Below, piece by piece: positions 6,616 through 14,159 of a stretch of DNA of 25,391 bases. Position numbers and translations under genes: made by a program. The DNA is taken from NCBI GenBank assembly GCA_964631345.1, contig CAZVWE010000013.1, forward strand, positions 1 to 25,391, given 5' to 3'. Within the stretch, counting starts at the first letter, position 1, and the number at the start of each line of letters is the position of its first letter. The notes beneath the pieces were generated by a model. It searched no databases, was not told where the DNA came from, and saw nothing but the letters and a program-made list of their open reading frames with translations. This stretch comes from MGBC163016 sp964631345. GTDB lineage: Bacteria; Actinomycetota; Coriobacteriia; Coriobacteriales; Eggerthellaceae.

Positions 6616-8613
6616 ATGTGCGATGCTTGCGCCTGCCAAAGTCATAACCAAATTCATAACCGCAAAAACGACCGCAACAACGACCACGGCCATGATCACA
6701 GTCATGTTGAATCTCAAAAGTCACTCATACGAAAACGCAACCGCATCCTGTTTGCGTTACTGATCTTTTTCGCCATCCTCATTTGGGAAGGCACTGGAAC
6801 GCTTGAACAACTTTTTGGCAATTACACGTTATATGCAGAATTCATACTGTTCTTAATCCCGTTTTTTATCGCTGGCTATGATGTTTTGGCTAGCGCAGGA
6901 CGCAACCTCGCAAAGGGTCATGGACTCGATGAAAACTTCTTGATGTCTATCGCCACAATCGGTGCGTTCGCGCTGGTATTTTTTCCTGATTCAGAACCAC
7001 ATATGGCAGAAGGCGCTGCCGTTATGCTGTTCTACCAGGTCGGAGAGCTCTTCCAAAGCTACGCCGTTGGCAAGTCACGAAAATCCATATCAGACATGAT
7101 GGACATTCTTCCTGAGTATGCAAACGTTATGCGCGACGGAAAGTTAGAAAAAGTTGATCCATACGATGTAAATGTTGGCGATGAATTTGTTGTTCGTCCA
7201 GGTGAGAAAATTCCGCTTGACGGCATTGTGATTTCAGGCGAATCTCGCATTGACACATCGGCATTAACAGGCGAATCCGTTCCACGTACTGCAAGAGAAA
7301 ACGACGAGGTAATTTCTGGGTGTGTAAATATGAGCGCAACCATAACTGTGCGCGCAACAAAACCGTATCAAGACTCCACTGTAAGTCGCATTCTTGAAAT
7401 GGTCGAGAATGCCGCTGACAAAAAAGCTCAAACAGAAAACTTCATCACCCGCTTTGCACGCTACTACACACCAATTGTTGTAGGGCTAGCCGCAATGATT
7501 GCAATTCTTCCCCCTCTAGTAATCGGGGGAGCTTGGTCTGACTGGATCTTACGTGGGCTTACGTTTCTGGTTGTATCATGCCCGTGTGCACTCGTAATTT
7601 CTGTCCCCCTTTCTTTCTTTGGAGGAATCGGTGGCGCCTCCAAAATGGGCATCCTTATTAAAGGTTCAAATTACCTAGAGGCACTTTCCCAAACAGACAC
7701 CGTCGTTTTCGATAAAACAGGCACGCTTACATCGGGCACATTTAAAGTTACAGAAATCCATCCGGTTGAAGGTGTCAGTCATGATCAATTGCTAGATATA
7801 GCAGCACATACAGAAGCTTTATCCACGCACCCAATCGCAGTATCGATCATTTCTGAAAATCCAAATAATATAGATATGCAACGTATTACTTCTGCAGAAG
7901 AAGAAGGCGGACAAGGCGTTACAGCAATTATCGACGGCAAAATTGCCCTTGCTGGAAACGACCGTCTTATGTACATGCACGATATTGATTTCGAGGCTCA
8001 CGAATTTATAGGCACACAGGTTCACGTTGCATACGACAGTAAATACATGGGCACAATCCTTATCGGCGACACACTAAAGGCTGATTCAAAAGAGGCCATC
8101 GCAGATCTTCGCCATGTGGGCATTAAGCGAATCGTTATGCTAACAGGCGATCACAAAAAAGTCGCCAACGCTGTTGCACAAGACCTAAAAATCGATGAGG
8201 TGAAATCCGAACTCCTTCCTCAAGATAAAGTTGAAGCAGTCGAACAAATCCTTGAGCAAGACCACTCCGGTAAAGTTGCATTTGTTGGGGATGGCATAAA
8301 CGATGCTCCAGTTCTCATGCGATCCGATATAGGAATTGCAATGGGGGCAATGGGAAGCGATGCGGCTATCGAGGCAGCCGACATCGTTTTAATGGATGAC
8401 AAACCAACCCAAATAGCCCGTGCAATCAAAGTGTCCAAACGTACAATGCGCATCGTTTGGCAGAACATTGTCTTCGCACTTGGAGTGAAATTTGCCGTAC
8501 TGATTCTTGCAGCCTTGGGAATCGCGAATATGTGGCTTGCCGTATTTGCAGATGTGGGAGTCGCGGTTATCGCCATATTGAATGCTATGCGATGCATGAA
8601 CTCACGGATCTAG
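6616..8613 (+). CDS. zntA: P1B-type ATPase, Zn/Cd/Pb exporter
   Basis: A 665-residue heavy-metal pump that exports Zn2+, Cd2+ or Pb2+ at the cost of ATP. Motifs in order: TGES actuator loop (218-221), CPC in a membrane helix (322-324), phosphorylation site DKTGT (366-370), HP motif (405-406), GDGINDAP (558-565). Lys625 and Asp646 in the last two helices are 21 residues apart as in the P1B-2 zinc pumps, where they help bind the metal. There is no standard N-terminal HMA domain. Instead residues 1-35 carry CDACAC followed by a His/Asn/Asp-rich tail, probably the metal-binding region, built from 12-bp DNA repeats. GGAGA precedes the ATG by a good distance, and the gene follows the sensor by 11 bases. 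Expression should rise with metal as the repressor leaves. Confidence 0.93.
   Translation: MCDACACQSHNQIHNRKNDRNNDHGHDHSHVESQKSLIRKRNRILFALLIFFAILIWEGTGTLEQLFGNYTLYAEFILFLIPFFIAGYDVLASAGRNLAKGHGLDENFLMSIATIGAFALVFFPDSEPHMAEGAAVMLFYQVGELFQSYAVGKSRKSISDMMDILPEYANVMRDGKLEKVDPYDVNVGDEFVVRPGEKIPLDGIVISGESRIDTSALTGESVPRTARENDEVISGCVNMSATITVRATKPYQDSTVSRILEMVENAADKKAQTENFITRFARYYTPIVVGLAAMIAILPPLVIGGAWSDWILRGLTFLVVSCPCALVISVPLSFFGGIGGASKMGILIKGSNYLEALSQTDTVVFDKTGTLTSGTFKVTEIHPVEGVSHDQLLDIAAHTEALSTHPIAVSIISENPNNIDMQRITSAEEEGGQGVTAIIDGKIALAGNDRLMYMHDIDFEAHEFIGTQVHVAYDSKYMGTILIGDTLKADSKEAIADLRHVGIKRIVMLTGDHKKVANAVAQDLKIDEVKSELLPQDKVEAVEQILEQDHSGKVAFVGDGINDAPVLMRSDIGIAMGAMGSDAAIEAADIVLMDDKPTQIARAIKVSKRTMRIVWQNIVFALGVKFAVLILAALGIANMWLAVFADVGVAVIAILNAMRCMNSRI
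6643..6714. repeat. Six 12-bp tandem units encoding the exporter's His-rich tail
   Basis: CATAACCAAATT (6643), CATAACCGCAAA (6655), AACGACCGCAAC (6667), AACGACCACGGC (6679), CATGATCACAGT (6691) and a last unit at 6703 stay in register. The protein units are four residues long (HNQI, HNRK, NDRN, NDHG, HDHS). Confidence 0.75.
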
Positions 8614-8638
8614 AATTGAAATACGCAATCGCTTGATC

Positions 8639-8699
8639 GTCGACAAATTCAAAGGTCAGTCCTCAAATGCTATACCTTTAGTCAACAAATTCCCAAAGG
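8639..8699. repeat. Two degenerate copies with a 42-bp period downstream of the exporter
   Basis: GTCGACAAATTCAAAGG (8639-8655) recurs as GTCAACAAATTCCCAAAGG (8681-8699). I see no convincing terminator for the exporter operon between 8614 and 8750. Confidence 0.5.
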
Positions 8700-8755
8700 C
8701 TAAATCCAATTTTTCGCTGTAGCTATCCTTAAATCAATGCATAGCAGAGGCTCGA

Positions 8756-8816
8756 ATCTATAAGACGACCTTTAAGGAGATCTATAAGGCAAATCTATAA
8801 GACGATCTATAAATCT
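8756..8816. repeat. Five 12-13-bp tandem units upstream of the eRF1-like gene
   Basis: ATCTATAA starts at 8756, 8780, 8793 and 8805, with a diverged ACCTTTAAGG in the empty slot at 8768, giving five units with 12-13-base spacing. The fuller unit is AATCTATAAGACGA (8755 and 8792). They lie 55-115 bases before the start codon and could be regulator-binding direct repeats, -10-like elements or slippage products. Confidence 0.7.
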
Positions 8817-8868
8817 GACCCTTAGGTTTCCCGTAGATTTTCGTGCCCTTAAAAAATAGGAGGCTACC

Positions 8869-10086
8869 ATGAGAAAAGAACGAATCCGCGAACTTGCTGA
8901 GACTATTTATGTAACCGACAGGTTTGATCCCAAACAATTTATAAACCCCAAGACTACACCTGTAGTTTCTATCTATGTTCCAATCAAAAGAACTGAACGT
9001 GAAGACAGAAGAGATGAATGGGATCGTATCGAATTTAAAGATCTCGCAAAAGAGGCCGAGCGAAGACTTGCTGAGAACTACGACACTGATCAAGTCAAAG
9101 GTATTATTGAAAAGATCAATTACATCCTTGAACATGAAGACCTTCCGCTTTGGATCAAAGCAAGTAAAGGTCTCGCATTTTTGATCTCAAACGATGCCGC
9201 ATACGTAATCAACATGAACATCGCACCAAAAGCCTGTGTAGTAGCTGGAAATGATTACTACTTGAAACCTCTTTTCTATGACGCCCAATATGACATGGAC
9301 TACAAGCTATTGCTTCTGAATTCAGATTTCTTTGCATTGCTTGATGGCGACTACAATGGCGTTCACTACGAGCCACTTCCACAAGACGTCAAGGATTTCT
9401 TTGCTGAAACGTATCCTGAATTTGATGGCGAAACCACAGCGCTTGACTATTACAGCCTAGAGGATCATCACTCCCCTTACGCCGATCATAAATCAAGAAA
9501 CGAAGTCACCCAAGAAGAAACTGAAAAGTTCTTCCGCTACGTTGATAAAGCTATGAATGACAAACTTGTCCGTGACGATGACACACCTGTCATTTTGGTA
9601 ACTGCGCCCGAACATGAGAATTTGTTCCGTAAAATATGCAGTTTCCAAACTCTTCTACCTACAGGAATTGATAAGGATGCACGAACCCTTTCAGGTACTG
9701 AACTTCGCGATGGCGCTGTCAAGATTATGGAAGGCATTAAAGATACAAAAATTGATGATCTCATTGAAAAGTACCAATATCATGCATCAAAAGGCAACGC
9801 GACCAACAGCATCCCAGATATAGGCCTTGCCCTAGTAGAACGTAAAGTTGCTGTTTTATTCATTGAGGAAGGCAAAGGGTTGCCAGGAACGTTTAACGAT
9901 GAAACAGGCGAAGTGGATTTCGATGCTTCAACCAATCCAGTTGATGATAAAGAACTCGACCCCGCATCCCCTGATATAGCTGGAGCATTTGCTTGCGCAA
10001 CAGCAGCGCAAGATGGCGAAGTCGTTGTGCTTTCTGCAGACAAGATGCCTGTTAAGAATGGAATCGCGGCGCTATATAGATATTAA
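8869..10086 (+). CDS. Bacterial eRF1-like (baeRF family) protein
   Basis: A 405-residue soluble protein. The early segment TTPVVSIYVPI (29-39), the LPLWIKASKGLAFLIS block (92-107), YYLKPLF (130-136) followed by KLLLLNSDFFALLDG (146-160), a middle helix-strand FFRYVDKAMNDKL...PVILVTAPEH (221-248) and the end VVVLSADKMP...AALYRY resemble the bacterial archaeo-eukaryotic release factor (baeRF) families. These share the eRF1/Pelota fold and are proposed to act in translation termination, ribosome rescue or ribosome biology. I see no GGQ motif, so peptidyl-tRNA hydrolysis as in eRF1 is not supported. TAGGAGG sits five bases before the ATG, an excellent ribosome site. The 3' end overlaps tcdA tail to tail by 15 bases. 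The family call is from remembered motif patterns, not a search. Confidence 0.7.
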   Translation: MRKERIRELAETIYVTDRFDPKQFINPKTTPVVSIYVPIKRTEREDRRDEWDRIEFKDLAKEAERRLAENYDTDQVKGIIEKINYILEHEDLPLWIKASKGLAFLISNDAAYVINMNIAPKACVVAGNDYYLKPLFYDAQYDMDYKLLLLNSDFFALLDGDYNGVHYEPLPQDVKDFFAETYPEFDGETTALDYYSLEDHHSPYADHKSRNEVTQEETEKFFRYVDKAMNDKLVRDDDTPVILVTAPEHENLFRKICSFQTLLPTGIDKDARTLSGTELRDGAVKIMEGIKDTKIDDLIEKYQYHASKGNATNSIPDIGLALVERKVAVLFIEEGKGLPGTFNDETGEVDFDASTNPVDDKELDPASPDIAGAFACATAAQDGEVVVLSADKMPVKNGIAALYRY

Positions 10087-10845
10087 TTTTTGTATAACAA
10101 AACCGGCGATCATTTGACCTGCGATCGGTGGCATGTAGGAAAAGGTTCCAAGCTCTGTCTTTTCTCTGCGCGCAGCTCCGATTGCAGGTTTTACTTTTAG
10201 TGGAGGCTCCGTTGAATACAGAACTTCCATATCTGGAATGTCTCTATCGCGAGCAATCTTGCGCATCTCTCGACAAAATGGACAACCGTTAGTATCAAAT
10301 AGTTTTGAGAACTCAAGTTTTGTTGGGTCAGTTCGATTCGCCATTCCCATTGAGGAAATAGCTGGGATATCATGCGTGCTCGCATATTTCGCAAGTGCTG
10401 CCTTTGCAGTTAACGTATCTACTGCATCAACTAAATAATCAGGTTGAGGAAAACTGCCGAGAAGCTCTTCAATATTTTCTTCAAGCAAAAGTGCATGAAG
10501 CTTCTCAATATGAACACCTGGATTGATGTCTTTTGCCATAGCTTCCATAACATCAACTTTACGCTGTCCAACGGTGCTTAAAAATGCAATCGCTTGACGA
10601 TTGATATTGCTTGGCTCGACTAAATCCTTATCGACAAAAATAAAGTTGCCAACACCACCGCGCACCAAAGCTTCCGCACATGATGCTCCAACACCACCAA
10701 GTCCAATAATAGCCACAGTTGCCATATCAAGTCTTTCAAGCTGATCATCTGAAAGAATGCGTCTAAGGCGTGACTTGGTATCAAAAAGCCCCGAGACCTC
10801 GCGGGAATCGGGGCTTTGATTCTGGCTTTGTACTTGTTCGTTCAA
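10072..10845 (-). CDS. tcdA: tRNA threonylcarbamoyladenosine dehydratase (TcdA/CsdL, E1-like)
   Basis: About 257 residues of the ThiF/MoeB superfamily. The protein adenylates t6A37 in tRNA and cyclises it to ct6A. Marks are the nucleotide loop IIGLGGVGASCAEAL (46-60), VDKDLVEPSNINRQ, DAVDTLTAKAAL, SSMGMANRTDP and the Cys-containing FDTNGCPFCREMRK. The longest open frame runs on to 11127 but its first ~95 codons overlap rplL and look meaningless. The conserved SRLRRILSDDQLERL segment must lie inside the protein, and the only in-frame start between it and the rplL stop is the TTG at 10845, with AACGG eight bases upstream; an ATG at the Rossmann strand itself (MATVAII) would cut the family's N-terminus. 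With that start, the strong terminator after rplL is inside the first codons of tcdA, so tcdA may be made only by read-through or from an unseen promoter. Confidence 0.85.
   Translation of the reverse strand: MNEQVQSQNQSPDSREVSGLFDTKSRLRRILSDDQLERLDMATVAIIGLGGVGASCAEALVRGGVGNFIFVDKDLVEPSNINRQAIAFLSTVGQRKVDVMEAMAKDINPGVHIEKLHALLLEENIEELLGSFPQPDYLVDAVDTLTAKAALAKYASTHDIPAISSMGMANRTDPTKLEFSKLFDTNGCPFCREMRKIARDRDIPDMEVLYSTEPPLKVKPAIGAARREKTELGTFSYMPPIAGQMIAGFVIQKLISI
10783..10817 (-). terminator. Strong rho-independent terminator after rplL, inside tcdA
   Basis: On the minus strand AAAGCCCCGA pairs with TCGGGGCTTT (ten pairs, 13-base loop) and runs into TTTTT. It lies 54 bases after the rplL stop codon and ends the rplJ-rplL transcript, but also codes for residues about 10-21 of the inferred TcdA. 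Confidence 0.85.
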
Positions 10846-10870
10846 GTGTAAAACCGTTAAGAGCTTTAAG

Positions 10871-11260
10871 CTATTTGACGGTAACAGCAGCGCCAGCTTC
10901 TTCCAGCTTTGCCTTGATCTCGTCTGCCTTCTCCTGATTAACACCTTCAGCAACAGGAGTTGGAACACCCTCAACTGCCTCTTTTGCCTCTTTAAGGCCA
11001 AGACCAGTGATCTCACGAACAACCTTGATAACAGCGATCTTGTTGTCACCAAAGCCTTCGAGAACAACGTCAAAGTCTGTCTTTGCTTCTCCACCAGCAG
11101 CACCAGCATCGCCACCAGCTGCGCCACCTACAGCAGCAACAGCAACAGGAGCAGCTGCGCTTACGCCAAATGTCTCCTCAATGTCCTTTACAAGCTCTGA
11201 TGCCTCAAGAAGGGACATCTCCTTTAAAGCCTCAATAATCTCTTCACGTGAAACTGCCAT
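10871..11260 (-). CDS. rplL: Ribosomal protein bL12 (L7/L12)
   Basis: A 129-residue acidic stalk protein of the 50S subunit. The N-terminal dimerisation helices (REEIIEALKEMSLLEASELV) recruit it to L10, an Ala/Gly-rich hinge covers residues about 34-58, and the C-terminal domain (KTDFDVVLEGF, then KIAVIKVVREITGLGLKEAK) binds elongation factors. Length and order are as expected. AAAGGA stands seven bases before the ATG. It follows rplJ by 78 bases in the usual rplJL order and is closed by a strong terminator. Confidence 0.98.
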   Translation of the reverse strand: MAVSREEIIEALKEMSLLEASELVKDIEETFGVSAAAPVAVAAVGGAAGGDAGAAGGEAKTDFDVVLEGFGDNKIAVIKVVREITGLGLKEAKEAVEGVPTPVAEGVNQEKADEIKAKLEEAGAAVTVK

Positions 11261-11308
11261 GTTTGTTTCCTTTCATGCATACCAGTTTTAACTGGTCATT
11301 TTGTTAAT

Positions 11309-11347
11309 TACTTCATGCTGCATACTTATGCTGCGAATTTATGCAGC
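11309..11347. repeat. Three 13-bp tandem units spanning the rplJ stop codon
   Basis: On the minus strand GCTGCATAAATTC (end of rplJ) is followed by GCAGCATAAGTAT and GCAGCATGAAGTA with no gap. Each keeps two Ala codons and a stop (TAA, TAA, TGA). With a 13-base offset the three stops are in three frames. Confidence 0.85.
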
Positions 11348-11860
11348 ATCCTTTTGTTGTGCCACTTGGCTGATTGCTTGCGCAAGACCACGCGGTACGC
11401 CATTGATCGTAGTTGCAAGACCACGAGCAACACCGCTGATAGCGCCAGCGATCTGAGCCATGAGTTCTTCGCGAGAAGGAAGAGAAGCAATAGCTTCAAC
11501 TTCTTGCGCAGAAATCTGAGCCCCATCCATTAAGCCACCCTTGATTACAAGGTTCTCATTTCCCTTTGCGTAATCCTTGATGGCCTTTGCTGAAGCTGCA
11601 ACGTCGCTACCTGCAAAAACAAAAGCTGAAGGACCAGCCAACAGATCGTCAAGTGTTGGAAGATCGCTTTCCTTTAGGGCAAGATGCATGATGGTATTCT
11701 TGTAAACCTTCATTTGCCCATCGCCTTCGCGAATATTGCGACGAAGTTCTTGGATTTGCTTAACTGTCAGTCCTCGATAATCGACAATCCAAACAGCAGA
11801 GGAAGCCTCAAGGTCAGCCTTGATGTTCTCTAGCATCTCCTTATTCTGTGCATTCGGCAT
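11339..11860 (-). CDS. rplJ: Ribosomal protein uL10
   Basis: A 173-residue protein that anchors the L7/L12 dimers to 23S rRNA at the stalk base. The N-terminal domain reads ENIKADLEASSAVWIVDYRG, with the conserved KVYKNTIMHLAL and GPSAFVF segments; the C-terminal helix for L12 binding is Ala-rich and ends QVAQQKDAA. The ATG lies about ten bases after GGGGGTG. Upstream is an L10-type autoregulatory leader with an attenuator, so L10-L12 excess should switch off the operon. The 3' end is tandemly duplicated, stop codon included. Confidence 0.98.
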   Translation of the reverse strand: MPNAQNKEMLENIKADLEASSAVWIVDYRGLTVKQIQELRRNIREGDGQMKVYKNTIMHLALKESDLPTLDDLLAGPSAFVFAGSDVAASAKAIKDYAKGNENLVIKGGLMDGAQISAQEVEAIASLPSREELMAQIAGAISGVARGLATTINGVPRGLAQAISQVAQQKDAA

Positions 11861-11925
11861 GTATGTAACACCCCCTTTTTATAGCGTCACGTTCTGCCGA
11901 ATAAAGCCGGTTTTCCACAAAGATG

Positions 11926-11958
11926 AAAAAGGCCTCCGTGCCATAAGACAGGGAGGCC
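11926..11958 (-). terminator. Attenuator terminator of the L10 leader
   Basis: GGCCTCC (minus strand, 11958-11952) pairs with GGAGGCC (11937-11931) and is followed by TTTTTC. It lies 66 bases before the rplJ start codon, as expected for transcription attenuation. Confidence 0.85.
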
Positions 11959-12071
11959 GATGCGTCGCATCAGATGAACCACCTCGGCGGGCCGCTTTCG
12001 CGATTAAACCTTCTCAGGTGCCAGCTGTCTTAAGCAGCAGAACTGGTTTTTCTTACTACAGATTTTGTAGC
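11926..12071 (-). ncRNA. L10 leader (ribosomal protein autoregulatory RNA)
   Basis: The transcribed leader of rplJ holds the elements expected of the L10 leader family: an AGACAGCTGG segment near 12030-12021, a GCCCGCCGAGGTGG segment at about 11993-11980, and a terminator hairpin at its 3' end. L10 or the L10-(L12) complex binds the leader and favours termination. Identification is by recognised core sequences and position; a covariance search was not possible. Confidence 0.8.
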
Positions 12072-12077
12072 CGTAAC

Positions 12078-12105
12078 ATTCTACACCATTAGCAATATTG
12101 CGCAA
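12078..12105 (-). promoter_or_regulatory. Probable rplJL promoter
   Basis: Minus strand TAGAAT at 12083-12078 with TTGCGC (12105-12100) 16 bases upstream. Transcription would begin near 12071, at the head of the L10 leader. Confidence 0.5.
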
Positions 12106-12128
12106 GCTTAAGAAAATCCCAGTCAATG

Positions 12129-12249
12129 TCGCTACCCAATGAAATGAATCGTCTTAACCGATGTCGCTACCCAATAACGTGGGTTATCTCAACAGTCTCA
12201 ACAATATCGCTACCCAATGACGTGGGTTGTCTCAACCGTCTCCACGTAC
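12129..12249. repeat. Three tandem copies of the second yhgE gene's 3' end
   Basis: TCGCTACCCAAT begins units at 12129 (35 bases), 12164 (43) and 12207 (43). The last two units match at nearly all of the first 36 positions. On the minus strand the unit is the last codons of the gene, VETVETTHVIG plus TAG; the next copy downstream still reads VETVEITHVIG plus TAG, and the third is eroded but keeps ATTGGGTAG. Confidence 0.85.
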
Positions 12250-14159
12250 CACTTCATAAATCGTTCAAATGGCTTACGCAAAGCAAATCCCAGAATTACA
12301 GCTGGGATCAAGAAAAGCAGCAACTCTCCCATTTGCATCCAATAATCCCCGTTATATACCCCAAACATTGCAGCACGCATAGCATTGACACTATGTGTTG
12401 CTGGCAAAAACGGACTCAGCCATTGAACAAAATCCGGAAGAATTTGCAAAGGATACGATCCTCCGCATCCAGTCACCTGAATAATCAACAAGATTACTGC
12501 AAGCGCCTTGCCTAAATTCGCAAACGAAAGAACCAGTACATATATAACAAACGTGAACACAAGCCCGCTTACCCAGTAACTCAACATCAAAAGCCATGGA
12601 TGCGCTGCCTGCAGTTGAATCAGAAATAAGTTTCCAAGTCCCATCAAAGTGGTTTGTGCAAGTGAAAGAAATGCCATGCAACCAAATCTGCCAAGCAACA
12701 TCTGCCTCGGCTTTGGATTGCGTAATGCTGCTTGTGCTTCATTTGACACTTTCGGTTTAACCACAACAAGGATCAAAAGTGACCCAATGAAAATGCCCAA
12801 CGCGGTATAGAAAGGAGCCATTGCCGATCCGAAATTCTCCGACGGAAACACCGCAATACGATCAATGCCAACAGGACTTGCAATTGCTTGCGAAAGCGCA
12901 TCGATATCTCCCTTGAGCAGTGCTCTCAGCTCCTCGATATCTCCAGACACAACCGCATCCGATATACTTTTTGCTAAATCGTGCATTTTTTCACTGGTAT
13001 TAGAAAGTGCGCTTGTTACTTCTGAGATCTTAGACGATGCACCAGAAAGAACTCCGCTAATAGAAGAAGCCACGCTATTGATGTCGCTTTCTGCAGAAGA
13101 AATACGCGATAAAGCCTCCGATACATTATTCGAAAGAGTTTCTACATCCCCGTTAAGCCTATCCAGGCTAGGCTTTAAATCTTCGTTATAGCTTGTTCTA
13201 GCTGCAGCAAGATCATCAATCGAATTCTGCACTCCTTGACGTATGCGCTCAGCAGCCTCAGCGCCAATAGCCGCATCTAAAGAAGGGTCATCAAGTATGG
13301 ATTTCACGGCTTCCAAATTTGTCTGCGCATCATCAAGAGCTTGGCCAAGTTTTACCTCTGCGCTCTCAAGGCCGCTAACAGCATCTCCAACGCTTGCAGC
13401 CCCATCACTTGCAACGCCCATCAATGACTTAACTTCATCTTCGGCTGTCTGCAATAGGCTAGAAGCTTCATCAACTATTCCTTGTGTTGACTCTAGAGCC
13501 CGATTATAAATTCCTATGACCGATCCAACGCGATCCATATCATCGGCCATTCCTTCAATCCGATCGACAAGCGCAGACAACGTCCCGCCAATATCGGCCT
13601 CATCAACGTAATCCGATACCGATTTTGCTATCTTCATCGCAACATCAGAAAGTGTCTCAGCAAACACGGTGTTCACTTCAGTGGTTAATGTATCCGCACC
13701 TGTTGTTGTAATTTTTGGCGAAATGGCATTTATCTTTTCGTTTACGTAATAAACGATGTTTGCAACTTCAGAATCATTCGAATAAAAACCCATCATGTCG
13801 CGACTAAATTCCTTAGGAATCACAACCGCAGCATAGTACTTACCGCTTTTTGTGCCATCTATAGCATCGTCTTCGTCAGTAATAGACCATCCAATTTGTT
13901 TATTTTCGCGAAGAGCTGAAACAACCATATCTCCCACATTGATGCGAATCGGCATGAGGTCGCTCTCATAACCTTCGTCATTATTAGCCACAGCAACTTT
14001 AAGATTTCCAGTGTTATCAAAAGCGTTCCAACAAGCTATCAAGTTGTACCAGACAAAAATCGAAGGCATAACGATAAGACCAATCGTTATGATGCAACTT
14101 ACAACGTTCATAAACAAACGCTTCATGTCACTTCTGATTAAAAGCCATATGTTATTCAT
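12210..14159 (-). CDS. YhgE/Pip-type membrane protein (second of pair)
   Basis: A 649-residue integral membrane protein of the YhgE/Pip (phage infection protein) family, related to ABC-2 permeases and to EsaA/YueB of type VII secretion. One N-terminal helix (about residues 14-36, ending VMPSIFVWYN) leads to the family signature NLKVAVANNDEGY, then a long outside region rich in helical coiled-coil sequence (roughly 190-450). A cluster of about five helices follows, with GYPL-like SYPLQILPDFVQWLSPFLPATHSVNAMR near the end. The ATG at 14159 overlaps the end of the first gene by eight bases (ATGAATAA), with GGTGAG upstream; the longer frame to 14243 overlaps the first gene and is rejected. The substrate is unknown. 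Its 3' end is tandemly duplicated. Confidence 0.85.
   Translation of the reverse strand: MNNIWLLIRSDMKRLFMNVVSCIITIGLIVMPSIFVWYNLIACWNAFDNTGNLKVAVANNDEGYESDLMPIRINVGDMVVSALRENKQIGWSITDEDDAIDGTKSGKYYAAVVIPKEFSRDMMGFYSNDSEVANIVYYVNEKINAISPKITTTGADTLTTEVNTVFAETLSDVAMKIAKSVSDYVDEADIGGTLSALVDRIEGMADDMDRVGSVIGIYNRALESTQGIVDEASSLLQTAEDEVKSLMGVASDGAASVGDAVSGLESAEVKLGQALDDAQTNLEAVKSILDDPSLDAAIGAEAAERIRQGVQNSIDDLAAARTSYNEDLKPSLDRLNGDVETLSNNVSEALSRISSAESDINSVASSISGVLSGASSKISEVTSALSNTSEKMHDLAKSISDAVVSGDIEELRALLKGDIDALSQAIASPVGIDRIAVFPSENFGSAMAPFYTALGIFIGSLLILVVVKPKVSNEAQAALRNPKPRQMLLGRFGCMAFLSLAQTTLMGLGNLFLIQLQAAHPWLLMLSYWVSGLVFTFVIYVLVLSFANLGKALAVILLIIQVTGCGGSYPLQILPDFVQWLSPFLPATHSVNAMRAAMFGVYNGDYWMQMGELLLFLIPAVILGFALRKPFERFMKWYVETVETTHVIG

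Noticed and set aside
10846..11127. Long N-terminal extension of the TcdA frame
   Set aside because: It overlaps rplL on the same strand in another frame, and its Leu/Arg/Gln-rich translation resembles no protein; the real start must lie after the rplL stop.
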